DNA from: Acidimicrobiales bacterium
Lineage (GTDB): Bacteria > Actinomycetota > Acidimicrobiia > Acidimicrobiales > Aldehydirespiratoraceae
DNA: 64,000 bases
NCBI GenBank assembly: GCA_029263175.1
Contig: JAJCXZ010000076.1
Coordinates: forward strand, 19,855 to 83,854
Reading direction: 5' to 3'
Part shown: positions 44,341 through 53,781 of the stretch, one piece after another
Layout of the letters: the number at the start of each line of letters is the position of its first letter
Numbering within the stretch: the stretch's first letter is position 1
Notes under the pieces: generated by a model
The model's input: only the letters and a program-made list of their open reading frames with translations
Told to the model about the DNA's origin: nothing
Databases searched by the model: none
Made by a program: the position numbers and the translations under genes

Positions 44341-44678
44341 GCAGAAGAAGAGGCGGCCCCGGAGTCGTCACGATCTATTGGCGTGACATCCCCGCCCAGG
44401 TCACCGCCACCACCGACGACGGCGCAAAGGAACAGGTGTTGCTTCATGACCGGTTCCAGCATGCGATCGATCGTGCTGCAGCTGTGGCCGGACTGACCGC
44501 GACCGATGACTACGTGAACGAGTGGCGCCGGGTGACAACCACTCCCGACGGCGATCCCGTGGCTGCGGCCCAGGCCATAGCCGCAGCATTCGAAAACGAC
44601 ATCCCGCGTGAGCAGCTGGAGGCCCTTGTGGCCAACGGCGGGCTCAACCCCGACTCCATCGGAGACTCAAATGACTGA
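44337..44678 (+). CDS. 'Virulence factor' (PF13769-like) domain protein
   Basis: 113 residues. The segment VVTIYWRDIPAQVTATTDDG, then LHDRFQHAIDRAAAVAGL and DDYVNEWRR, matches the small domain historically named conserved virulence factor. There is no signal peptide. The name has no mechanistic meaning. ATGA couples it to the DUF1638 gene, and its stop lies within the start of the methyltransferase gene, so it is part of the same translation unit. A role in the corrinoid pathway is suggested only by this coupling. Confidence 0.75.
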   Translation: MSRRRGGPGVVTIYWRDIPAQVTATTDDGAKEQVLLHDRFQHAIDRAAAVAGLTATDDYVNEWRRVTTTPDGDPVAAAQAIAAAFENDIPREQLEALVANGGLNPDSIGDSND

Positions 44679-45579
44679 AACCGTGATCAGCAGCGCAACC
44701 AAAGAGGTCGTCATCGGCTTCGGCCGGCCTTTCGTGATGATCGGCGAGCGGATCAACCCGACCGGCCGCAAGCTGCTGGCCGAAGAGATGAAAAACGGGG
44801 ACTTCAGCCGCGTCGAGGCGGATGCACTCGCGCAGGTCGCCGCCGGCGCCCAGATGCTCGACGTCAACGCCGGCATCCCGCTGGCCGATGAGCCGGCTCT
44901 GCTTGCGCAGGCCATCAAACTTGTGCAGTCCGTAACCGACGTGCCGCTGTCGATCGATTCCTCGATCATCGAAGCCCTCGAAGCAGGAATCGAGGCCTAC
45001 GAAGGCAAGCCGCTGATCAACTCGGTGACCGGCGAGCTCGAGGTCATGGAGCGCGTGCTTCCGCTGGTGGCCAAGGCCGGCGCTGCCGTTGTCGCCATCT
45101 CCAACGACGAGACCGGCATCAGCGAGGATCCCGACGTCCGTTTCGAGGTCGCCAAGAAGATCGTGCTGGCCGCCGCCGACTACGGCATCCCGGCCAATGA
45201 CGTCATCGTCGACCCGCTCGTCATGCCCATCGGGGCCATGGGCACCGCCGGCCGGCAGGTCTTTGCGCTCGTTCGCCGCCTCCGCGACGAACTCGGGGTC
45301 AACACGACCTGTGGCGCATCGAACGTGAGCTTCGGGCTGCCGAACCGTCACGCCATCACCGGCACCTTCCTGGCCATGTCGATGGGCGCGGGAATGACCT
45401 CGGCGATCATGAACCCGATGCATCCCGAGGTGAAGACGTCGATCATGGCCGCCGACGTCCTGGCCGGCAACGACGCCAACTGCGCGGCGTGGATCACCGA
45501 AAACCGCGACCCCAACGCCAGCACTGGTGAAGGCGGTGCACGCCGTCGCGGCGGGCGCCGGCGCGCGGCATCGGCCTGA
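44671..45579 (+). CDS. Methyltetrahydrofolate:corrinoid methyltransferase (pterin-binding, MeTr-like)
   Basis: 302 residues from ATG at 44671 (GGAG at 44661-44664 upstream). A DHPS/MeTr-type TIM barrel is evident: FVMIGERINPTGRKLLAEE, QMLDVNAGIP, PLSIDSSIIEALEAG, LINSVTGE and GASNVSFGLPNRHAI. The enzyme moves methyl from the corrinoid protein to tetrahydrofolate, or the reverse. The C-terminus ends in an unusual basic tail (GGARRRGGRRRAASA). It works with the neighbours at 43029 and 47614, analogous to MtgA in glycine betaine demethylation. Confidence 0.9.
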   Translation: MTETVISSATKEVVIGFGRPFVMIGERINPTGRKLLAEEMKNGDFSRVEADALAQVAAGAQMLDVNAGIPLADEPALLAQAIKLVQSVTDVPLSIDSSIIEALEAGIEAYEGKPLINSVTGELEVMERVLPLVAKAGAAVVAISNDETGISEDPDVRFEVAKKIVLAAADYGIPANDVIVDPLVMPIGAMGTAGRQVFALVRRLRDELGVNTTCGASNVSFGLPNRHAITGTFLAMSMGAGMTSAIMNPMHPEVKTSIMAADVLAGNDANCAAWITENRDPNASTGEGGARRRGGRRRAASA

Positions 45580-45583
45580 GTCT

Positions 45584-47617
45584 GTGTCGGCCTCCGACGT
45601 GAAGGTGGTCTTCACTCCGTCCGGGGTGCAGGCCACCGTCGCGCCCGGCTCGACGGTGCTCGACGCCGCCCGGCGGGTGGGCGTCGACATCGACTCGACA
45701 TGCGGCGGTCGTGGCCTCTGCGGTCGCTGCCAGATCACGCCGTCGCTCGGCGAGTTCGCCAAGTGGGACATCACGTCGACCGAGGACGCTGTCTCCCCGT
45801 GGACGTCGACCGAGACGGACTACAAGGGCCGTCGACCGATCGAACCGGGCAGCCGACTCGGCTGCCAGGCCACCGTTGTCACCGATGTTGTCATCGACGT
45901 ACCCGCCGCCAGCCAGGTCCACCGCCCGGTCGTGCGCAAGAAGATCAACCTCGACGGGCTCACGCTCGATCCGCTGATCGTCGCCCGCTACGTCGAGCTG
46001 CCGAAGCTCGAACTCGGCGACGAGCGGGCCGACGCCGAGCTCTTGCGAGAGGCGCTCTCCGCCGAATGGGGCATCGACAAGGCCACGGTCGACGCTCGAG
46101 TTCTCCCTGATCTTCACCCCGCGATCGTCACCGGCCGGCGAGCCGTCACGGCCGTTGTCCATGTCGACGGCACGGTCATGGCGGTGCGGCCCGGTTTCGA
46201 CGAAGCGATCTACGGAGTCGCAATCGACGTGGGTTCCACCACTCTCGCCGGCTACCTGATCGATCTTGCGACGGGCGAGGTCGTCTCCACGGCCGGGGCG
46301 ATGAACCCACAGATTCGTTTCGGCGAAGACCTCATGAGCCGTGTCAGCTACGTGATGATGAACCCAGGCGGCGAAGACGAACTCACCAACGCAGTCCGAG
46401 GCGCGTTGAACGACCTGATCGATGACCTCATCACCGATCAGGGCGATACGGCTCGAAACCACATCCATGACGTCGTGCTCGTGGGCAATCCGGTGATGCA
46501 TCACCTCTTCCTGGGTATCGACCCGACCCCGCTCGGGGCTGCTCCGTTCACGCTCACCGTCGGCACCGCGGTCGACATGCGCGCCGAAGAGCTCGGTCTC
46601 GATCTCCCCTACGCCCGCGCCCACGTCGGTCCGTGCATCGCCGGGCACGTCGGCGCCGACGCCGCCGCGGCAACGCTCAACGAAGGCACACATCGCACCA
46701 GCGAGCCACAGCTCATGGTCGACGTCGGCACCAACGCCGAGATCGTGCTCGGCACCGCCGATCGCACGTACGCGGCATCATCGCCGACCGGTCCGGCTTT
46801 CGAGGGAGCCCAGATCTCGTGCGGCATGAGAGCAACCGCCGGCGCAATCGAACGCATTCGCATCGACCGAGAAACCTTCGAGCCCCGATTCAAGGTGATC
46901 GGGGCCGACGAGTGGAGCGACGATCCCGGATTCGCCGCCGCCACGAAGAAACTCGACATCGCCGGCCTCTGTGGCTCCGCCATCATCGAGATCATCGGCG
47001 AGATGTACCTGGCCGGCGTGATCGACCACAACGGAGTCGTTCAAGGCTCGCTGGCCGAGCACACCGATCGGGTCGTGGCCGACGAGCGCACGTTCACCTA
47101 TGTGATCCGTGAGGCCGCCGCGGACGACCCGCAGTTGGCGATCACGCAGAACGATGTCCGCCAGATCCAGCTGGCCGGTTCCGCGCTGCGCGCCGGCATC
47201 GACCTCCTCATGGAGCACGCCGGGATCACCGAGGTGCACGACGTCCGCCTCGCAGGGGCGTTCGGCGCCCACATCGACCCTGTCTACGCCCTCGTGCTCG
47301 GTCTCGTGCCCGACTGCCCTGTCGAATCGGTACGTGCCGTCGGCAACTCGTCAGGGGCAGGAGCTGCCCGAATGTTGCTCAGCGCGCAGCAGCGAGCGGA
47401 AGTCGCACAGGCGGTCGTCGACATCGAGAAGATCGAGACCGCCACCGAGCCGCGCTTCCAGGAGCTGTTTGTCTCGGCGATGGCGTTTCCGCACGCCACT
47501 GCGCCAAGCCCGCATCTCGCTCAGGTCGTCTCCCTCCCTGAGCGCATCGAGTCCGAAACATCAGGAGGTCGCGGCCGACGCCGCCGCCGCGCCACCAGTC
47601 AGGAGAGCAGCCCATGA
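45584..47617 (+). CDS. Reductive activator of corrinoid enzymes (2Fe-2S + ASKHA/DUF4445)
   Basis: 677 residues from GTG at 45584; a start at 45527 would overlap the previous gene by 53 nt. An N-terminal plant-type ferredoxin domain carries Cys40, Cys46, Cys49 (CGGRGLCGRC) and Cys94. A linker domain follows, then an ASKHA ATPase-like region with GVAIDVGSTTLAGYLIDL, VLVGNPVMHHLFLG, MVDVGTNAEIVLG and AGAFGAHIDP. Such proteins (RACE/RamA-like) use ATP and a low-potential electron to return inactive cob(II)amide to cob(I)amide. The C-terminus has an Arg-rich tail (GGRGRRRRRATSQESSP). ATGA links it to the MttB-like gene. Confidence 0.9.
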   Translation: MSASDVKVVFTPSGVQATVAPGSTVLDAARRVGVDIDSTCGGRGLCGRCQITPSLGEFAKWDITSTEDAVSPWTSTETDYKGRRPIEPGSRLGCQATVVTDVVIDVPAASQVHRPVVRKKINLDGLTLDPLIVARYVELPKLELGDERADAELLREALSAEWGIDKATVDARVLPDLHPAIVTGRRAVTAVVHVDGTVMAVRPGFDEAIYGVAIDVGSTTLAGYLIDLATGEVVSTAGAMNPQIRFGEDLMSRVSYVMMNPGGEDELTNAVRGALNDLIDDLITDQGDTARNHIHDVVLVGNPVMHHLFLGIDPTPLGAAPFTLTVGTAVDMRAEELGLDLPYARAHVGPCIAGHVGADAAAATLNEGTHRTSEPQLMVDVGTNAEIVLGTADRTYAASSPTGPAFEGAQISCGMRATAGAIERIRIDRETFEPRFKVIGADEWSDDPGFAAATKKLDIAGLCGSAIIEIIGEMYLAGVIDHNGVVQGSLAEHTDRVVADERTFTYVIREAAADDPQLAITQNDVRQIQLAGSALRAGIDLLMEHAGITEVHDVRLAGAFGAHIDPVYALVLGLVPDCPVESVRAVGNSSGAGAARMLLSAQQRAEVAQAVVDIEKIETATEPRFQELFVSAMAFPHATAPSPHLAQVVSLPERIESETSGGRGRRRRRATSQESSP

Positions 47618-49167
47618 GCCCTGAACACAGCTCTGAGGAACGAAAGGGTCGCCGTAGCGGTGGCCGAGCCGGTCGCCAAGCGGTCCGCGCCGCCAGTGGC
47701 GCCAAGACCAGCCCGTATCTCGTACGCAACCTGCCACCCGTCGACATGCTCGACGACGCCGCGCTGAGCCAGATCGAGGAGAACGCGGAAAGCATCCTCG
47801 CCGAGGTCGGCATCGCGTTCCAGGAGACACCCGAAGCCCTGGACCTCTGGCGTCAGGCCGGTGCATCAGTCGAGGGTGAGCTCGTGAAGTTCCCCAAGGG
47901 CATGTGCCGCGAGATCGTGAGACAGAACGCACCGAAGTCGTACATCCAACACGCTCGCAATTCCGAGCGCAGCGTCAAGATCGGCGAGAACACCACCGTG
48001 TTCGCGCCGAACTACGGCTCACCGTTCGTCATGGACCTCGACAACGGACGCCGTTACGGCACGATCGAGGACTTCCAGAACATCGTGAAGCTCGTCTACG
48101 GGCTCCCGCACCTGCACCTGAGCGGCGGCACCGTTTGTGAGCCGGTCGACTCGCCCGTCAACAAGCGCCACCTCGACATGGTGTATTCGCACATCAAGTA
48201 CAGCGACAAGCCGTACATGGGCTCCGTCACCGCTTCTGAGCGAGCGGCCGACTCGATCGAGTTGAGCCGCATCGCCTTCGGCGGCGACCTTCAGGACCGC
48301 ACGGTGATGACATCGTTGATCAACGCCTCCTCACCGCTGCGCTGGGACGCCACCATGCTCGGCGCCGCCACCGAGTACGCCCGGGCCAACCAGGCCGCGA
48401 TCATGTCGCCCTTCATTCTCGCCGGCGCGATGTCACCGGTGACCGTTGCCGGCCTTTGCGCCCAGGCTCTGGCCGAGGCGCTGTCGGGTATGGCGTACTA
48501 CCAGCTTGTTCGGCCCGGCGCTCCGGTCATCTTCGGCACGTTCGCCTCGTCGATGTCGATGGCCACCGGTGCACCGACCTTCGGCACCCCCGAGGCCGGT
48601 CAGGCCATCAACGTCATGGCATCGCTCGCCCGCCGAGTCGGAGTTCCCTTCCGCTCGGGTGGCCAGTTCACGGCGTCGAAGTACCCCGACGCCCAGGCTG
48701 CCTACGAGTCGGCGTCGACACTGCTGCCGACCATCAACGCAGGCGTGAACTTCGTACTCCACGCCGCTGGGTGGCAGGAGGGTGGCCTCGCCCTTGGCTA
48801 CGAGAAGCTCATCATGGACGCCGACCAACTCGGCATGATGGAGGTCTACGCCCGCGGCATCGACATGAGCGAGAACGGACAGGCGATGGACGCTTTCCGC
48901 ACCAACGCTCACGGCGATCATTTCCTCGGCAACGCGCACACACTCGCCAACTTCGAGACCGCGTTCTACCGCTCCACGATCGCCGACAACAACAGCTTCG
49001 AGCAGTGGACCGACGAGGGCAGCCTCACCGCGGCCCAGCGGGCCAACGCCCAGTGGAAGCAGATGCTGCGCGACTACGAAGCACCACCACTCGACGACGC
49101 CATCGACGCCGAACTCCAGGACTTCGTCAACCGCCGCAAGTCAGAAATGCCCGACGCCTCCTACTAA
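47614..49167 (+). CDS. MttB-superfamily corrinoid methyltransferase, non-pyrrolysine
   Basis: 517 residues, full length without an internal stop, so no amber/pyrrolysine readthrough is needed. An Arg/Gly-rich N-terminus ([19 protein letters not shown]) precedes the MttB fold: ENAESILAEVGIAFQETPEAL, PNYGSPFVMDLDNGRRYGT, MVYSHIKYSDKPYMGS, SPFILAGAMSPVTVAG and FGTPEAGQAINVMASLARR. Non-Pyl members demethylate quaternary amines such as glycine betaine (MtgB). Substrate here is not decided; the betaine-type importer at 55-62 kb makes a betaine plausible. It passes methyl to the corrinoid protein at 43029. Confidence 0.9.
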   Translation: MSPEHSSEERKGRRSGGRAGRQAVRAASGAKTSPYLVRNLPPVDMLDDAALSQIEENAESILAEVGIAFQETPEALDLWRQAGASVEGELVKFPKGMCREIVRQNAPKSYIQHARNSERSVKIGENTTVFAPNYGSPFVMDLDNGRRYGTIEDFQNIVKLVYGLPHLHLSGGTVCEPVDSPVNKRHLDMVYSHIKYSDKPYMGSVTASERAADSIELSRIAFGGDLQDRTVMTSLINASSPLRWDATMLGAATEYARANQAAIMSPFILAGAMSPVTVAGLCAQALAEALSGMAYYQLVRPGAPVIFGTFASSMSMATGAPTFGTPEAGQAINVMASLARRVGVPFRSGGQFTASKYPDAQAAYESASTLLPTINAGVNFVLHAAGWQEGGLALGYEKLIMDADQLGMMEVYARGIDMSENGQAMDAFRTNAHGDHFLGNAHTLANFETAFYRSTIADNNSFEQWTDEGSLTAAQRANAQWKQMLRDYEAPPLDDAIDAELQDFVNRRKSEMPDASY

Positions 49168-49230
49168 CCCGAAATTGCTGCCGCTGGACCACCGCCGAGG
49201 TGGAAAACCCGGGGCCAGAACGGATTGAAC

Positions 49231-50148
49231 GTGACCGAGACCATTGGATTCATCGGGCTGGGCAACATGGGATTGCCCATGTGTCTCAACCTCATCGAGG
49301 CGGGCTTCGACGTTGTCGCCTTCGATCTTCGGCCCGAGCCGGTCACGGAGGCAATAGCCATCGGTGGCCGCACGGCCGCCGACGTCGCGGCCGTCGCCGC
49401 CCAGGCCGACATCTTGCTGACGTCGCTGCCCCGCCCCGACCACGTCGACGGCGTCATGCGAGCCGGCGGAGCGCTCGCCGCGCTGCGGCCGGGGTCGGTG
49501 TGGGCCGACCTCACCACCAACCGTCGCGAGTTCGTCGAAGCTCTCGCCGATCAGGCACCCAAGGGTGTCACCGTCATGGACTCACCCGTCACCGGAGCGG
49601 TCGACGGCGCCCGCAACAAACGGCTCACGTTGTTTGCCGGCGGCGCCGATTCCGATCTCGATCGGGTCGTCCCGGTTCTCGAGAACCTTGGACGCGTCAT
49701 TCGTTGTGGTGCGCTCGGTACGGGCAACGTGGTGAAGCTCGTGACGAACCAGTTGTGGTTCATCCACGCCGCATCAATTGGTGAGGGCTTCGCGCTCGGC
49801 ATGGCGAACGGGGTCGAGCTACCCGTTCTCTACGACGCCATCTGTGACTCCGTCGGGGACTCGTTCGTGGCCCGCCACGACGGCCCATCGATCTTCGCCG
49901 GTCACTACGACCCGAGCTTCACGCTCGATCTCTGTCTGAAGGATCTCGGCCTGCTCCGCGAACTCGGCGGCAACGTCGATGCTGAGTTGGTGATGACCGA
50001 CGCCGCTCACGGCGTCTTCGAGAACGCTGCTGAGCGCTACGGCCGCGACGTCGGTGAACTCCATGTCGCCAAGCGCCTTGAAGACGACGCTCACCTCTCC
50101 TTCCGTATGGAGGGCGACTGGACCGCCCCGTGGGACGTCACCGACTGA
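49231..50148 (+). CDS. NAD(P)-dependent beta-hydroxyacid dehydrogenase family protein
   Basis: 305 residues from GTG at 49231; a TTG 6 nt upstream is the alternative. The Rossmann motif GFIGLGNMGLPMCLNLIEAGF is at the N-terminus. DSPVTGAVDGARNKRLTLFAGG and the catalytic Lys in GTGNVVKLVTNQLWF are those of the 3-hydroxyisobutyrate/tartronate semialdehyde reductase family. It lies 63 nt after the MttB-like gene on the same strand, so it may process a product of the demethylation pathway. The natural substrate is unknown. Confidence 0.85.
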   Translation: MTETIGFIGLGNMGLPMCLNLIEAGFDVVAFDLRPEPVTEAIAIGGRTAADVAAVAAQADILLTSLPRPDHVDGVMRAGGALAALRPGSVWADLTTNRREFVEALADQAPKGVTVMDSPVTGAVDGARNKRLTLFAGGADSDLDRVVPVLENLGRVIRCGALGTGNVVKLVTNQLWFIHAASIGEGFALGMANGVELPVLYDAICDSVGDSFVARHDGPSIFAGHYDPSFTLDLCLKDLGLLRELGGNVDAELVMTDAAHGVFENAAERYGRDVGELHVAKRLEDDAHLSFRMEGDWTAPWDVTD

Positions 50149-50155
50149 TGATCGG

Positions 50156-51448
50156 CTAGCTGCCGATGCGGCCGCGCTGACCGCGCATGAGGCCCATCGC
50201 CGCCGCGGAGGCGCGAGCCGGGAAGGCGACAAAGCGGCGCTTGTTCGCCGCGTCAGGAGCGTCGGAGATCACAATCCGTACTGCCAGGTAGGCGGCGATG
50301 GCGCCGTTGCCCGCGGCCATCGACCAGAAGTACATCGTGGGCGAGGTGAAGGCGATCACCGCGGTTGCGGCCAGTGGGCCGAAGAGTGCACCCACGCCAT
50401 TGACGCGCACCAGCGCTGCCGAACCCGCAGTGAGCTTTGTGGTGGGGAGCCAGTCGGCGGTGTACGCGATCGTCAGGGAGTAGATCGGGAACGCCGCCGC
50501 GCCGAGCGCGGTCATCAGACCGATCGCCACCCAACTCCCGGCAGGGGTGACCGCCAGAGCAATGCAAAGCCCCGCTGCGATCGAGGCCACGGCGAACATC
50601 ACACCGCGTCGAGGGAGCCGGTCGGAGATGTAGCCGATCGGCCATTGCAGCAACATCGAGCCGAACAACGGCGCCGCCAGGAAGACCGGGATCCGCGAGT
50701 CCGGAACGTCGACCGACACTGCGTAGACGGCCCCCAAGCCGATGAGGATGCCGGTGGCAGCGCCGTTCCAGAAGGAGCTGATGATGCCGGTGGGGATGAT
50801 CGCGAAGAGCTCTTTCAGCGACATCGGTTCGGGAACGGCGAGGGGCGGGTTGCTCGATGCGGACATCGCCACCGGCACGAGTGACGCTGAGACGAGCACC
50901 GACGCGAACAGGAACAATTTCACCCCGTCCGGGTCGGCGGCATCGAGCAAGAACTGGCCGGTTGTCATCCCGCCCATGGTGACGACCATGTACACCGACA
51001 GCAGCCTGCCCCTGGTCTGGTTGGTGGCGAGGTCGTTCAGCCAGGACTCGGCGACGACGTAGAGGCCCGCCATACACATTCCGGTGACGAACCGCATGGC
51101 ACCCCACGAGAACGGATTGATGAACAGGGCGTGGATGAGCACTGCCGTGGAAGCCATCGACGCCAGCCCGGCGAAGACACGAATGTGCCCGACCCGGGCG
51201 AGCATGTACTCGGAGTATCGAGAGCCGGCCAGAAACCCGCCGAAGTAGGCCGCCATGACGAAGCCGGCAACCGTGGCGGAGAAGCCTTCCGTCTCCGACC
51301 GCACGCCGATGAGAGATCCCTGGAGGCCGTTGCCCGCCATCAGCAGGAAAATCCCGAAGAACAACGCTCTTGCCGCGCCGGTGGGGTTCTCCTCGATCCA
51401 GGGGCCACCCTCGTGGGCCTGCTCCTGAACCTCGACGGCGCTAGACAC
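50156..51448 (-). CDS. MFS transporter (YcaD-like)
   Basis: 430 residues from GTG, with 12 helices predicted. It shows FLLMAGNGLQGSLIGVRSE, GFVMAAYFGGFLAGSRYSEYML and the paired motif WPIGYISDRLPRRGVMF. AALVRVNGVGALFGPLAA in helix 11 is typical of the YcaD group. The solute is unknown. Its start overlaps the alpha/beta hydrolase stop by 8 nt, so the two are probably co-expressed. Confidence 0.83.
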   Translation of the reverse strand: MSSAVEVQEQAHEGGPWIEENPTGAARALFFGIFLLMAGNGLQGSLIGVRSETEGFSATVAGFVMAAYFGGFLAGSRYSEYMLARVGHIRVFAGLASMASTAVLIHALFINPFSWGAMRFVTGMCMAGLYVVAESWLNDLATNQTRGRLLSVYMVVTMGGMTTGQFLLDAADPDGVKLFLFASVLVSASLVPVAMSASSNPPLAVPEPMSLKELFAIIPTGIISSFWNGAATGILIGLGAVYAVSVDVPDSRIPVFLAAPLFGSMLLQWPIGYISDRLPRRGVMFAVASIAAGLCIALAVTPAGSWVAIGLMTALGAAAFPIYSLTIAYTADWLPTTKLTAGSAALVRVNGVGALFGPLAATAVIAFTSPTMYFWSMAAGNGAIAAYLAVRIVISDAPDAANKRRFVAFPARASAAAMGLMRGQRGRIGS

Positions 51449-52256
51449 CTTTCACGTCAGAACTCTGCAGCGCGTCGAAGATCACCCGCCGGGTGTCGTC
51501 CGGTGCTTCGGACATCATCATGTGGCCGCTACCCTCCAGAATCACGACTGCTGGTTCGGCCGAGAAGGCGGCGATCAAGTCGGCGGCTCGCTTGACCGGC
51601 GTCATTTTGTCGAGCGAGCCGAGCACGAAGGTCACCGGGCAGGTGACCCTGGCTGCGGCATCGAGCGAAGTGCTGTAGGCGTTGCATGCCGCCATGTCGA
51701 TGCCCAACGAGTCGGGCCGTGACGTGTCGAGCAATGCGCGCGATGCGCCGATGTTCCACATGCCCGGAGTGGCGTGATGACCAACATGGGCGTCAGCCCC
51801 GAACGACCATGACGACATCAGATTGCTGGCGTGCGGGACATTGTTCGCCGCGGCGTCGAGCAGCTCGGGATGAACGGGCATGGCCGAGGCGGTGCCGACG
51901 AGAACAAGGGAAGCAACCGTTTCTGGTCGCTGCGCGGCGGCTTCGATCGCGACGTACGTGCCCATGGAATGACCAACCAGATGGGCAGGTCCGAGATCGA
52001 GTGCCTCGACGACGTCTGCGATCCACACCCCGAGCTCCGGGATCGAGTCCATCGCCGGCCCGTCGGTGCCCCCGTGGCCCGGAAGGTCGATGGCGCACAC
52101 GCGGAAGCCGTGGTGAGCGAGGAAACGGGTCTGCAGTTGCCAGACCGTTCGGTTCATTCCGGCGCCGTGAATGAGCACCACCGCGGGTTCGTCCGGGTTG
52201 TGATCTCGGCCGCCGTTGGCGTAGCGGACGGTTGTGCCGTTGAGTTCGAGTTTCAC
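51441..52256 (-). CDS. Alpha/beta hydrolase
   Basis: 271 residues. HGAGMNRTVWQLQTRFLAHHGF gives the oxyanion region, the nucleophile is Ser in LVGHSMGTYVAIEAA near residue 96, and the catalytic pair is completed by Asp in LGSLDKMTP and His in EGSGHMMMSEAP. There is no signal peptide, so the protein is cytosolic. The substrate is not predictable. It lies between metY and the MFS gene on the same strand. Confidence 0.87.
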   Translation of the reverse strand: MKLELNGTTVRYANGGRDHNPDEPAVVLIHGAGMNRTVWQLQTRFLAHHGFRVCAIDLPGHGGTDGPAMDSIPELGVWIADVVEALDLGPAHLVGHSMGTYVAIEAAAQRPETVASLVLVGTASAMPVHPELLDAAANNVPHASNLMSSWSFGADAHVGHHATPGMWNIGASRALLDTSRPDSLGIDMAACNAYSTSLDAAARVTCPVTFVLGSLDKMTPVKRAADLIAAFSAEPAVVILEGSGHMMMSEAPDDTRRVIFDALQSSDVKGV

Positions 52257-52265
52257 CAGCGTGCC

Positions 52266-53558
52266 CTAGCGTTGCGAGGCTTTGAGGGCGGCCTGGAAGT
52301 CATCGACGATGTCTCGCTCGTCCTCGATGCCGACCGACACACGGATGAGATCCTCCGAGATTCCCGCCGCCGCGAGGTCGTCGGCTGACATCTGCTGGTG
52401 GGTCGTGCTCGCCGGATGAAGCACAAGAGTCTTGGCGTCGCCGACGTTGGCGAGGTGGGAGGCAAGCGTGACCGCCTCGATGAACTTCTTACCGGCCTCA
52501 CGGCCACCCTTGATGCCAAAGCTCATCATTGCGCCAGTGCCCCTGGGGTAGAGGCGTTGCGCAAGTTCGCGATCGGGATGGTCAGGGGCGGTCGGATACT
52601 TCACCCACTCCACGGCGTCGTGGTCCACCAGCATGTCGCAGACGGCACGAGCGTTTGCGGTGTGCTTTTGCATCCGCAATGGCAATGTCTCGACCCCCTG
52701 CAGGAGCTGGAACGCGTTGGCCGGCGACATCGACGCACCGAAGTCGCGGAGTCCTTCAGCCCGGGCTCGGGTGATGAACGCGGCGGGGCCGAATTCGTCA
52801 GCGAACGAGATGCCGTGGTAGCCGGCGTACGGCTCGGTCATGGTGTCGAATCGACCGCTGGCCTCCCAGTCGAACCGACCGCCGTCGATCAGGGCCCCGC
52901 CGAGCGCCACGCCGTGACCGCCGAGGAACTTGGTGACCGAATGCATCACGATGTCAGCACCATGCTCGATCGGGCGTACGAGGTACGGGGTGGCGAAGGT
53001 CGAGTCGACCATGAGCGGCAGGCCGGCATCGTGGGCCACCGCAGCGACGGCTTCGATGTCGAGGACCTCGATGCCCGGGTTCCCGAGCGTCTCGGCAAAC
53101 ACCAGCCGGGTTTCGGGTCGAATGGCAGCGGCGAACTCGTCCGGCTTGCGGGGGTCGACGAACGTGCACGTGATCCCGAAGCGCGGGAGCGTCACGTTCA
53201 GCATCTGATGGGTGCCGCCATAGATGTTGCGGCTGGCCACGATGTGGCCGCCCTGCCCCATGAGGGTGACTACCGCGAGATGGAAGGCGGCTTGCCCGCT
53301 CGCGGTGCACACCGCGCCGACACCGCCCTCGAGCGCAGCAAGGCGTTCCTCGAGCACGGCGACCGTGGGGTTGGTCAGCCGCGTATAGAGATGGCCGGGT
53401 ATCTCGAGGTTGAACAGACCGGCCGCGTGGTCGCTGTCGTCGAAGACATAGGACGTCGTGAAGTACAGCGGCACGGCCCGAGCGCCAGTGGTGGGATCGG
53501 GTTGCTGACCGGCGTGAAGACTCAGTGTGTCGAAACGCAGGAACTCGGGTTCGATCAT
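52266..53558 (-). CDS. metY: O-acetylhomoserine sulfhydrylase (Cys/Met metabolism PLP enzyme)
   Basis: 430 residues. The N-terminus [21 protein letters not shown] and the segment [20 protein letters not shown] are diagnostic for O-acetylhomoserine (thiol)-lyase. [22 protein letters not shown] and the PLP lysine in [11 protein letters not shown] are present. The enzyme makes homocysteine from O-acetylhomoserine and sulfide. Homocysteine accepts methyl groups from methyl-tetrahydrofolate, so it may connect with the demethylation operon, although expression is divergent. No SAM riboswitch was recognised upstream. Confidence 0.92.
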   Translation of the reverse strand: MIEPEFLRFDTLSLHAGQQPDPTTGARAVPLYFTTSYVFDDSDHAAGLFNLEIPGHLYTRLTNPTVAVLEERLAALEGGVGAVCTASGQAAFHLAVVTLMGQGGHIVASRNIYGGTHQMLNVTLPRFGITCTFVDPRKPDEFAAAIRPETRLVFAETLGNPGIEVLDIEAVAAVAHDAGLPLMVDSTFATPYLVRPIEHGADIVMHSVTKFLGGHGVALGGALIDGGRFDWEASGRFDTMTEPYAGYHGISFADEFGPAAFITRARAEGLRDFGASMSPANAFQLLQGVETLPLRMQKHTANARAVCDMLVDHDAVEWVKYPTAPDHPDRELAQRLYPRGTGAMMSFGIKGGREAGKKFIEAVTLASHLANVGDAKTLVLHPASTTHQQMSADDLAAAGISEDLIRVSVGIEDERDIVDDFQAALKASQR

Positions 53559-53622
53559 CCGCGAACACTACGTGGTGAACGGCGGGTCCGACACCACCCA
53601 ACAGTGATGCCGAACCGATCGG

Positions 53623-53757
53623 TCAGCGTGCCGGACGGTAGGTCTGCTGGGCCTTCTCGACCGCAGCAATCGTCTTGTCCGACGGTCCCGACACGAAGCC
53701 GGGGCCAAATGTGTCCCGCCATGCGCGCGACGCGTAGAGGTTTTGGTTTGTCACCAT
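53623..53757 (-). CDS. 44-aa small ORF upstream of metY
   Basis: Read directly: ATG at 53757-53755, stop at 53625-53623. The peptide starts MVTNQNLYASRAWRDTFGPG and ends QQTYRPAR. AGGAG ends 5 nt before the ATG, a very good Shine-Dalgarno sequence. A perfect 6-bp hairpin lies just upstream (53782-53796). It precedes metY on the same strand by 64 nt and could be a small protein or a leader peptide; there is no Met or Cys run to suggest attenuation. The family is unknown. Confidence 0.6.
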   Translation of the reverse strand: MVTNQNLYASRAWRDTFGPGFVSGPSDKTIAAVEKAQQTYRPAR

Positions 53758-53781
53758 GATCACTCCTATTGATTGGGGGTC

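Noticed and set aside
47614..49167. Possible pyrrolysine-containing MttB
   Set aside because: The frame is complete without an in-frame amber codon, and no pyl genes are visible in the window.
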